Part shown: piece by piece, positions 1 through 6,492 of the stretch
Layout: the number at the start of each line of letters is the position of its first letter
How positions within the stretch are numbered: position 1 is the stretch's first letter
Assembly: GCA_963922715.1 (NCBI GenBank)
Contig: CAWUJT010000070.1
Coordinates: 1-13,473, forward strand
DNA from: CAWUJT01 sp963922715
Lineage (GTDB): Bacteria; Pseudomonadota; Alphaproteobacteria; Rhodobacterales; Rhodobacteraceae
DNA length: 13,473 nt
Direction of reading: 5' to 3'
Notes under the pieces: model-generated
Database searches by the model: none
Seen by the model: only the letters and a program-made list of their open reading frames with translations
What the model was told of the DNA's origin: nothing
Made by a program: the position numbers and the translations under genes

Positions 1-2016
1 TTTGCAGGCGGCATGGACCTCAACATCATCTCTAAGATGAAAGAAATGGCAGGCGACAGCCCAGAGGCTGGCCTGATGCGGGGGCTGATGCACACCCATG
101 CGATCCTACGCAAGATTGAGCGCGCCGGCATGGACCCCAAAACGCTGAAAGGGGGCAAACCGATTGCCGCAGCCTTGCCGGGCACTGCCTTGGGGATTGG
201 CTTTGAAATCCCCTTGGCCTGCCATCGCATCTTTGCGGCAGACAACCCCAAAGCCAAGATTGGTCTGCCGGAAATCCAGGTGGGTATCTTCCCCGGCATG
301 GGCGGCACCACCCGTCTGACACGCCTGCTGGGGGCGATGGGGGCCTCACCCTTCTTGCTTGAAGGTAAACTCTCTAACCCACAACAAGCCAAATCCGCGG
401 GGCTGATCCACGAGGTTGTCGCCCCCGATGCGCTTGTGGACAAAGCCAAAGCATGGGTTCTGTCTGATCCCGACATCGTCAAACCTTGGGACCAAAAGGG
501 CTACAAAATGCCCGGGGGTGCCCCGTACCATCCTGCAGGCTTTATGACATTTGTCGGGGCCTCTGCCATGGTGCATGGCAAGACCCAGGGAGTTTACCCC
601 GCCGCCAAAGCCATGCTGTCCGCCGTCTATGAAGGCGCTTTGGTCCCCTTTGACACTGCGTTGCGGATCGAGGCGCGGTGGTTCACCCATGTCCTGATGA
701 ACCCGTCGTCGTCGGCCATGATCCGCACGCTCTTTATCAATAAAGAAGCCTTGGAGAAAGGTGCGGCACGTCCTGCCGTAGAAGATGAAAGCGTCAAGAC
801 AATTGGTGTCATCGGCGCAGGTATGATGGGCGCGGGCATCGCACTTGTCGCAGCCCAAGCCGGGATTGACGTGGTGCTGATCGACCAAACACAGGAGGCC
901 GCCGATCGTGGCAAAGCCTATTCAGAGGCCTATGCTGACAAGGGGATGAAACGCGGCAAAACCACCCCCGAGAAGAAAGAGGCGATGCTGGCGCGTATCA
1001 CCGCCACCAGCGATCTGACGGCGCTGAGCGCCTGCGATTTGATTGTGGAAGCTGTGTTCGAAGACCCCAAGGTTAAGGCAGACATCACCCAAAAGGTCGA
1101 AGCTGTTATTCCAGACACCACAATTTTTGCAACGAACACCTCCACTCTACCGATCACAGATCTTGCGACAGCAAGCGTGCGTCCCGAGCAATACATTGGT
1201 ATCCATTTCTTCTCTCCGGTTGAGAAAATGCCCTTGGTTGAGATCATCAAAGGGAAGGCAACAGGGGACCGGGCCGTTGCCAAGGCGCTCGACTTTGTGC
1301 GTCAGATCAAGAAAACGCCGATTGTTGTCAACGACGCCCGGTTTTTCTATGCCAACCGCTGCATCATCCCTTACCTGAACGAGGGCATCCGCATGGTGGG
1401 CGAAGGCGTATCCCCTGTGCTGATCGAGAATGCCGCCCGGCAACTGGGCATGCCTGTTGGGCCCTTGCAACTGGTGGATGAGACATCGATTGAGCTTGGC
1501 GTCAGTATCGCCAAAGCCACCCGTGCCGCAATGGGCGACGCCTACCCTGATGGTGCGGTGGACGATGTGATTTTCTGGATGGCGGATGAGGGGCGTTTGG
1601 GCCGAAAAGCCAATGCCGGGTTTTACACCTACGATGGGACCGGCAAACGCCAAAACCTTTGGGAAGGGCTGAGCGTGAAGTTTCCCATAGCAGCCGCTCA
1701 ACCCGATTTGCAGAGTGTTCAAAACCGGTTGATGTTCGCGCAAGTGCTAGAGGCCCTGCGCGCCTTGGAAGAGGGTGTCCTCACAGACATCCGTGAAGGC
1801 GACGTCGGTGCCATCATGGGCTGGGGCTTTGCCCCATGGTCTGGCGGGCCCTTTTCTTGGCTCGACATCGTCGGAGCCCCTTGGGCGCTAGAAACCTGCC
1901 AAAACCTGACCAAGCTTCACGGTGCGCGCTTTGAACCGCCGGCTATCTTGAAAGAGCAAGCACAATCGGGCCAAAGTTTCTACGCACGCTTTCAATCTGA
2001 AGCACAGGCCGCATAG
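1..2016 (+). CDS. fadJ: Multifunctional enoyl-CoA hydratase / 3-hydroxyacyl-CoA dehydrogenase (FadB/FadJ-type), 5' end outside window
   Basis: Beta-oxidation enzyme: it hydrates trans-2-enoyl-CoA and oxidises the resulting L-3-hydroxyacyl-CoA with NAD+. The reading frame is open from base 1 (first residues FAGGMDLN, the oxyanion-loop region of a crotonase fold), so about 60 N-terminal residues lie outside the window and the internal ATG at 13 is not the start. Numbering codons from base 1, the hydratase part carries both catalytic glutamates: E69 in GFEIPLACHR and E91 in GLPE, followed by the GMGGTTRL segment. The NAD-binding dehydrogenase domain starts near codon 266, with the dinucleotide motif GAGMMGAG at 272-279. 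Catalytic His402 is in IGIHFFSPVEKMPLVEII. The C-terminal HACD domains run from about 445 to the end (GMPVGPLQLVDE, then the second repeat with GWGFAPWSGGP). No stop or frameshift is visible. FadB and FadJ cannot be separated securely here. No thiolase gene follows, so a fadA partner, if adjacent, would be upstream. Confidence 0.93.
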   Translation, partial: FAGGMDLNIISKMKEMAGDSPEAGLMRGLMHTHAILRKIERAGMDPKTLKGGKPIAAALPGTALGIGFEIPLACHRIFAADNPKAKIGLPEIQVGIFPGMGGTTRLTRLLGAMGASPFLLEGKLSNPQQAKSAGLIHEVVAPDALVDKAKAWVLSDPDIVKPWDQKGYKMPGGAPYHPAGFMTFVGASAMVHGKTQGVYPAAKAMLSAVYEGALVPFDTALRIEARWFTHVLMNPSSSAMIRTLFINKEALEKGAARPAVEDESVKTIGVIGAGMMGAGIALVAAQAGIDVVLIDQTQEAADRGKAYSEAYADKGMKRGKTTPEKKEAMLARITATSDLTALSACDLIVEAVFEDPKVKADITQKVEAVIPDTTIFATNTSTLPITDLATASVRPEQYIGIHFFSPVEKMPLVEIIKGKATGDRAVAKALDFVRQIKKTPIVVNDARFFYANRCIIPYLNEGIRMVGEGVSPVLIENAARQLGMPVGPLQLVDETSIELGVSIAKATRAAMGDAYPDGAVDDVIFWMADEGRLGRKANAGFYTYDGTGKRQNLWEGLSVKFPIAAAQPDLQSVQNRLMFAQVLEALRALEEGVLTDIREGDVGAIMGWGFAPWSGGPFSWLDIVGAPWALETCQNLTKLHGARFEPPAILKEQAQSGQSFYARFQSEAQAA

Positions 2017-2036
2017 GGACCTGAAACACGCACTTT

Positions 2037-2062
2037 CTTCCGCGCAAACTTTTGCGCGGAAG
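2037..2062 (+). terminator. Perfect 12-bp inverted repeat after the fad gene, probable terminator
   Basis: CTTCCGCGCAAA (2037-2048) and TTTGCGCGGAAG (2051-2062) are exact reverse complements separated by two bases. It begins 20 bp after the stop codon of the fatty-acid oxidation gene. The GC-rich core is a good hairpin stem, and the A/T pairs near the apex would open to form the loop. No long T-run follows on either strand, so it is not a textbook intrinsic terminator. A termination or mRNA-protecting role is inferred from position. Confidence 0.5.
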
Positions 2063-2260
2063 GGATGGAAGGAAATACCTTTTCATCAACCGATTCGCAT
2101 TTGATAGAATTCATATGATCGGCCACTAGACGATGTTTTGTGATGCTCTGCTGTGCCTCTACAAAATAAGCTATAGAAACGCGTGATCTGACGCTCCTTT
2201 GCATGTCAAGGCAATATCGACTTATTTTCATGTAAATTGTTACTGCTGGGGGGGCGTGGC

Positions 2261-2659
2261 ATGCGGTCACTTAAACTTGTCGTGTTTTTGTGCGTACTGA
2301 GTGCACCGTCGGCTTATGCGATTGACTTCACACAGATCAGGTCAGAACGCGCATTCCGTGATTTTGTCGTGGGCCGCATCCTTTTAGATGAATTCGGCGG
2401 GCAATTTCAGCTGCAATCCAATGGCGCGATCACTGGCCGTATTGACAACACGCCTTTGCAAGGGGGGTGGGCTTGGCGGGAAGGACATCTGTGCAGACGG
2501 CTTTTTATCGGGCGGGTCGATCAAGGAACAGAATGTCAAAGTGTGTTTATTCGCGCCAATCAACTTGTGCTGGAACGTCCCCGATATGGACAAGCATTGA
2601 TCTACACCATCCTCACGCCAATCGCCTCGGCCGATGTTTCGCCCAAAGCACACCGCTGA
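2261..2659 (+). CDS. Small exported protein of unknown function (132 aa)
   Basis: The product has a clear Sec signal peptide: K5, a hydrophobic run LVVFLCVLSA, and a likely signal peptidase I cut after SAYA (residue 20), leaving a mature protein of about 112 residues starting IDF. I prefer ATG 2261 over an in-frame TTG 24 bases upstream because it puts the signal peptide at the N-terminus. A G-rich stretch lies just before it. The mature part has no catalytic motif I recognise. It has an ITG...GGWAWREGHLCRR segment followed by ECQ, giving two cysteines (C78, C92) that could form a disulfide in the periplasm. This GxWxW..G..CR...CQ pattern recalls small roseobacter secreted proteins that databases often label 'dihydrodipicolinate reductase' although they have no Rossmann fold. 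That link is from memory. The stop lies 2 bp from the stop of the convergent permease gene. Confidence 0.75.
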   Translation: MRSLKLVVFLCVLSAPSAYAIDFTQIRSERAFRDFVVGRILLDEFGGQFQLQSNGAITGRIDNTPLQGGWAWREGHLCRRLFIGRVDQGTECQSVFIRANQLVLERPRYGQALIYTILTPIASADVSPKAHR

Positions 2660-2661
2660 GA

Positions 2662-3561
2662 TCACCTCCGTGCGCGCCATGCGATGATCATACCCGCATT
2701 CACAATCATCGCAAACCCAAGCCAACCCAGGGGCGTGACCAGATCACCCCACACCATATAGCCAAAGACCGCAGAGAAGATCAGCAGCGAATACTCAAAA
2801 ACTGTAACATACGACGCCTCGGCCAATTGGTAGCCACGGGTCAGGCAGATCACAGCGATGAGGGAGCCAATGGCTTGAACAAACGTCCAAAACAAAGCTT
2901 GCGCGTCAGGCCACACCAAACCACGATATAAAAACGCCGCGTCACCCTGGGGAATATCCGGCGCAGTCAGGCTCAAAACAACGCCCACAACGCCGCCCCA
3001 TACGGCCATGGCCGTAAAAATTCCCAAGGACAGCTCCAAAGCCCCGTCCTTTGGGCACCAGGCCCGTGTCCCCAGAACAGCCACAGCATAAAAGGCCCCG
3101 GCCACAACCGGCATGAACACAAGCGGCGAGAGTGTTTCGGGATCGGGCGACAGTACCAAAACGATCCCCGCAAAACCAAGCACAACCGCCAGTACACGCC
3201 AAAACCCAATACGCAACCCGAAAAAGGCCACGGAGAAAATCAACACCCAAATGGGTGATGTAAAAAGCCCCGCGACGGCTTGCGCGACAGGGATAAACGC
3301 CAAAGCACCAAAATAGATAATCATCGCAATGGACATTGTGCCAGAGCGCAGGGCCAGCCCGCGCCAATTCACAACACGCAAACGCCCACCGCTTAGGCCC
3401 AACCATACCAGCACAAGCCCCCAAATCATTGTGGTGCGCATCAGATGAAAGCTCCACAGTGAGCTTGTCTCAGCAATGACACGGACGAATTGATCGATCC
3501 AACCGATGATCGCCATACCTGTAAGAACATAGGTTGCGGCGGCAAGAGGACGATTTTGCAT
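2662..3561 (-). CDS. EamA/DMT-superfamily permease (10 TM), substrate unknown
   Basis: A 299-residue inner-membrane protein of the drug/metabolite transporter superfamily, which exports or imports small metabolites. About ten hydrophobic helices are visible, arranged as two EamA repeats (roughly residues 8-140 and 148-295). Typical features are FHLMRTTMIWGLVLVW in helix 2, PVAQAVAGLFTSPIWVLIFS in helix 4 and the equivalent helix-9 segment SYVTVFEYSLLIFSAVFGYMVWGD in the second repeat. The tail is basic (WRARR). Length is normal for the family. ATG 3561 is preferred over the in-frame TTG at 3576 because GGAAAG sits about 10 bases before it. The gene is divergent from the acyl-CoA synthetase across about 105 bp and convergent with the small exported protein. 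Neither neighbour identifies the substrate. Confidence 0.88.
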   Translation of the reverse strand: MQNRPLAAATYVLTGMAIIGWIDQFVRVIAETSSLWSFHLMRTTMIWGLVLVWLGLSGGRLRVVNWRGLALRSGTMSIAMIIYFGALAFIPVAQAVAGLFTSPIWVLIFSVAFFGLRIGFWRVLAVVLGFAGIVLVLSPDPETLSPLVFMPVVAGAFYAVAVLGTRAWCPKDGALELSLGIFTAMAVWGGVVGVVLSLTAPDIPQGDAAFLYRGLVWPDAQALFWTFVQAIGSLIAVICLTRGYQLAEASYVTVFEYSLLIFSAVFGYMVWGDLVTPLGWLGFAMIVNAGMIIAWRARR

Positions 3562-3613
3562 TCTGGGTCTTTCCAATTGGGGGGTGAGGCGTCACACTCG
3601 ATTACGATCAATC

Positions 3614-3644
3614 AGGCATGCCAGGCATATGGTCATGGCAGGCA
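3614..3644. promoter_or_regulatory. Triple CAGGCA motif in the divergent intergenic region
   Basis: CAGGCA occurs at 3614-3619, 3623-3628 and 3639-3644, and the first copy overlaps the palindrome GGCATGCC (3615-3622). The cluster lies between the start codons of the divergent permease and acyl-CoA synthetase genes, a usual place for an operator. No clear -35/-10 pair is seen for either gene. A binding role is only inferred from repetition and position. Confidence 0.2.
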
Positions 3645-3665
3645 AAACACAATGGGAGGTATGCG

Positions 3666-5291
3666 ATGGGATGGCTTGCGGATGAACGCGGATTGGAAAA
3701 ATGTGCGGCAAATTATGTGCCGCTAACACCTTTATCGCATCTTGCACGCGCCGCTGAGATTTGGCCGGACCGCGAAGCGCTTGTGTATGGGGGCATTCGG
3801 CACACCTATGCCACTTATCATGCGCGTGTTTCACGCCTGGCCTCTGCCTTGCACAAACGGGGCGTCACCGCTGGCGATGTGGTGGCCACTTTACTGCCCA
3901 ACGTACCTGCCCAGATTGAAGCCCATTTTGGGGTTCCAGCCTGTGGCGCTGTGCTTAACACAATCAACATCCGCCTCGATGTTAATACGGTGGCGTATAT
4001 ATTCGATCATGGGCAAGCAAAGGTTATTTTGGCCGACACAGAGTTTCTGCCCCTGGCCGAGGCCGCTTGCGCCGTGATGGACGGAAAACCGCCTGAAATC
4101 ATTGAAGTTCCCGATGACACCGCGCAGCACCCCGCCTCTGGTCGTTATCTCACCTATGAGGCTTTTCTTGACACCGGAGACCCCGATTTCCCTTGGATCA
4201 TGCCCAAGGATGAATGGGAAAGTTTAGCACTAAACTACACGTCTGGCACCACTGGTCGCCCCAAAGGCGTTGTGTATCACCACCGTGGCGCATACCTTAT
4301 GACAATGGGCACTGTCATTTCCTGGCGTATGGTGCTGCATCCACGTTATCTTGTAATTGTCCCTTTGTTCCATTGCAATGGCTGGAATCATACCTGGATG
4401 ATGCCTGTGGTTGGGGGGACTGTTATCTGCTGCCGCGATGTTTCAGCGGTAAACATTTATAATGCCATTGCAGAAGAAGACATCACCCATTTCGGGGGCG
4501 CGCCCATTGTTTTGAATATGATCGTCAATGCGCCGGCGCAGGATCGCCGCTCTTTCGAGCAAACTGTTGAGATTTTGACCGCTGGCGCCCCGCCACCGGC
4601 GGCAACACTGGCCAAAATTGAAGAGCTCGGGTTTCATGTGATGCAGGTTTATGGCCTGACAGAGACATACGGGCACGTCACGGAATGCACCTGGCAAGAG
4701 GCTTGGGATCATTTGCCCCAGTCGGAGAAAGCCGCAATCAAAGCCCGCCAAGGTGTGGCGTTTCCAATGATGGATCGGGTGCGTGTGGTGGATGAAACGG
4801 GCAGAGACGTTCCCCGCAATGGCACGGCACAGGGGGAAATTCTGCTCCGTGGTCATTCCGTTATGAAAGGTTATCTTAAAAATCCTGATGCAACGGCAGA
4901 GGTGTTTGACGGCGGGTGGTTTCACTCTGGTGACACCGCCGTACACCATCCCAATGGGTATGTGCAGATTACCGATCGCGCAAAGGACATCATCATTTCA
5001 GGTGGAGAGAATGTCTCGAGCGTCGAGGTTGAGGGGGTGCTGATGCACCACCCTGCTGTCTCCCTGTGCGCAGTTGTTGCAAAACCCGATAAGACCTGGG
5101 GCGAAGTGCCCTGCGCATTTGTTGAGTTAAAAGAAGGGGCGTCTGTAAGTGCAGAGGATCTGATCGCATTCGCCCGAAAACAGCTTGCCGGGTTCAAAAC
5201 ACCCAAAGAGGTGCGCTTTATCGATCTGCCCAAAACGGCAACCGGGAAAATTCAAAAGTTTGAGCTGCGCACACTTGTGCGCGGAGGGTAA
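3666..5291 (+). CDS. AMP-forming acyl-CoA synthetase (medium/long-chain acyl or acyl-like acid:CoA ligase)
   Basis: Activates a carboxylic acid through an acyl-adenylate to its CoA thioester, using ATP and CoA, in the cytoplasm. The 541-residue length fits the ANL superfamily. In order: the P-loop TSGTTGRPKG at 192-201; PLFHCNGW, typical of the acyl-CoA synthetase branch that includes plant AAE and bacterial DmdB-like ligases; the adenylate motif YGLTETYG; the ATP-ribose aspartate D423 in WFHSGDTAV; the hinge DRAKDIIISGGENVSS from D437; and the adenylation lysine K528 in PKTATGKIQK. All key residues are intact. ATG 3666 is chosen over ATG 3618 because GGGAGG (3654-3659) lies 6 bases upstream, and the protein then starts MGWLADERG, leading into the NYVPLTPL motif common at this N-terminus. 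The substrate cannot be read from sequence; a fatty acid is plausible given the nearby beta-oxidation gene, and 3-methylmercaptopropionate is an alternative. Confidence 0.93.
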   Translation: MGWLADERGLEKCAANYVPLTPLSHLARAAEIWPDREALVYGGIRHTYATYHARVSRLASALHKRGVTAGDVVATLLPNVPAQIEAHFGVPACGAVLNTINIRLDVNTVAYIFDHGQAKVILADTEFLPLAEAACAVMDGKPPEIIEVPDDTAQHPASGRYLTYEAFLDTGDPDFPWIMPKDEWESLALNYTSGTTGRPKGVVYHHRGAYLMTMGTVISWRMVLHPRYLVIVPLFHCNGWNHTWMMPVVGGTVICCRDVSAVNIYNAIAEEDITHFGGAPIVLNMIVNAPAQDRRSFEQTVEILTAGAPPPAATLAKIEELGFHVMQVYGLTETYGHVTECTWQEAWDHLPQSEKAAIKARQGVAFPMMDRVRVVDETGRDVPRNGTAQGEILLRGHSVMKGYLKNPDATAEVFDGGWFHSGDTAVHHPNGYVQITDRAKDIIISGGENVSSVEVEGVLMHHPAVSLCAVVAKPDKTWGEVPCAFVELKEGASVSAEDLIAFARKQLAGFKTPKEVRFIDLPKTATGKIQKFELRTLVRGG

Positions 5292-5400
5292 ACTTATCTT
5301 CTCCAGTGGCCTGTTCTGGCCGAAGTGCAAGCGAGGAAACAAAAAAGACATCTTTTCGCCAGACTCCGTTTAGAAGATTGCACAGCTGCCATATTTGCAG

Positions 5401-5423
5401 TATTTTATTGATATAATAAAATA
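5401..5423. promoter_or_regulatory. AT-only inverted repeat containing a TATAAT hexamer, upstream of the membrane protein gene
   Basis: TATTTTAT (5401-5408) and ATAAAATA (5416-5423) are exact reverse complements around a 7-base centre. A consensus -10 hexamer TATAAT lies at 5412-5417, 16 bases before the GTG start at 5434. No convincing -35 is found at 16-18 bp spacing. The element could be a promoter core with an overlapping operator. A transcript starting about 7 bp downstream would have a leader of only about 10 bases. Confidence 0.3.
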
Positions 5424-5433
5424 GAGTGCAGCA

Positions 5434-6429
5434 GTGACGGCCCTCAAAAAATTTGAACGTGTCGAAACGACAGGTCTTTGGCGTGATACTGAGAGTTCAC
5501 AAAGAAAGAACGTATTTGTATCGGTTGGAGATAATTCCCTGATCATCACCGATACCAAAGGCACGGCATTGGCGCATTGGTCACTTCCCGCTGTCCATAG
5601 AGTAAACCCCGCTGATCACCCCCCGATCTATGCGCCCAGCCCAGATGACGATGAAAATATCGAAATTGAAGATAGCACAATGATTGCCGTCATTGAGCAC
5701 ATTCGCGGTGCGATCGCTTCCAAACATCGACATAGAGGACGCTTGCGCGGGGTATCACTTGGCCTCTCGTTATGCATAGTCGTTTTGCTGCTTTCTGTAT
5801 GGTTACCAAAAGCTGTGAAAGAGCACACGCTCAACGTTTTGCCTTTTGAGAAACGTTCAGAGATCGGACAATTGATGGTAACAGAGATGTCTAATATCAG
5901 CGGGGGACCTTGCCATGCCCCTGAGACGGATGCCACTTTACATAGCCTCTTTGAACGCTTCCTTCCCAAGCAAAATGTTCAGTTGACTGTGCTGCCAGAT
6001 GCTGTGTCTCCGGTGATGTTTCTCACAGGGGGGCATATGGTCGTTTCTCAAAGGCTTTTCATCGATTATGATACACCCGATGTTGTTGAAAGGTTTATAC
6101 GTTCAGAATACGCAGACAACATGGAAGACGTTATTCTTTCTGGCTTTCTTGATGAAATAGGTTTTGTCGCAACTTTACAGTTACTCACGACAGGGCGCTA
6201 TAATACCGGCGAACTGCGCCAATACACGCAGACATTAATCAATAAAACCGTTTCCTCGCAATTGGACGATATATCTGAGAATACCCAAAAACGGGATACA
6301 GGGACGATGGGAGTATCGATCTCGCAAAACAGAAGTAACGATAAAATCAAAAATTCTCAAAGTTTTTCTTCACTCAATGATAGTGCTTGGATCGCCTTGC
6401 AAAATGTTTGTGAAGAACAAATAAGATGA
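5434..6429 (+). CDS. Single-pass membrane protein with degenerate M48-like periplasmic domain (331 aa)
   Basis: Function unknown. An N-terminal cytoplasmic part (residues 1-100) has a beta-rich look (VFVSVGDNSLIITDTKG, ALAHWSLPAVHRV) and an acidic stretch DDDENIEIED. A basic patch KHRHRGRLR precedes one membrane helix at about 106-124, predicting cytoplasm-in and a periplasmic C-terminal part. Within that part, residues 193-226 (PVMFLTGGHMVVSQRLF, then DTPDVVERFIRSEYAD) align by eye with the NAFxLPGGxIvvxxGL and HExxH helix region of M48 peptidases, but the HExxH histidines are absent. The tail ends SDSAWIALQNVCEE-like (here NDSAWIALQNVCEE) after a Ser/Asn-rich linker. I recall similar unannotated proteins in Rhodobacteraceae. 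The start is GTG 5434 with a weak AGAG 7 bases upstream; no other in-frame ATG occurs until residue 83. The gene is more AT-rich than the metabolic genes around it. Confidence 0.72.
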   Translation: MTALKKFERVETTGLWRDTESSQRKNVFVSVGDNSLIITDTKGTALAHWSLPAVHRVNPADHPPIYAPSPDDDENIEIEDSTMIAVIEHIRGAIASKHRHRGRLRGVSLGLSLCIVVLLLSVWLPKAVKEHTLNVLPFEKRSEIGQLMVTEMSNISGGPCHAPETDATLHSLFERFLPKQNVQLTVLPDAVSPVMFLTGGHMVVSQRLFIDYDTPDVVERFIRSEYADNMEDVILSGFLDEIGFVATLQLLTTGRYNTGELRQYTQTLINKTVSSQLDDISENTQKRDTGTMGVSISQNRSNDKIKNSQSFSSLNDSAWIALQNVCEEQIR

Positions 6430-6447
6430 AACGATGAATATAAATTC

Positions 6448-6471
6448 TTTTCATTCCGTCTAAATGGAAAA
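6448..6471. terminator. Imperfect AT-rich hairpin between convergent genes
   Basis: TTTTCATT (6448-6455) can pair with AATGGAAAA (6463-6471) with one bulged G. It sits in the 63-bp AT-rich gap between the convergent stops at 6429 and 6493. It could act as a weak bidirectional terminator. The stem is nearly all A/T, so the call is tentative. Confidence 0.22.
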
Positions 6472-6492
6472 TTTGAAAATTATCTTCTAAGT

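Noticed and set aside
346..888. Long open frame (180 codons) antisense to the fad gene
   Set aside because: It lies wholly inside a well-supported coding region in a GC-rich third-position context and has no recognisable domain; shadow frame.
1147..1743. 198-codon antisense frame inside the fad gene
   Set aside because: The product has no recognisable family and the opposite strand encodes conserved dehydrogenase motifs throughout.
1992..2270. Possible 92-residue minus-strand gene filling the gap after the fad gene
   Set aside because: It crosses the palindrome and both gene ends, has no ribosome site or family resemblance; composition looks non-coding.
3618..3665. Upstream ATG start for the acyl-CoA synthetase
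   Set aside because: The extra 16 residues have no ribosome site and are not like the family; GGGAGG fits ATG 3666.
4443..4949. 168-codon antisense frame in the acyl-CoA synthetase
   Set aside because: It overlaps the catalytic core of an intact enzyme; no domain visible.
5303..5326. GGCC...GGCC repeat after the acyl-CoA synthetase as a terminator
   Set aside because: Only four base pairs with no T-run after it.
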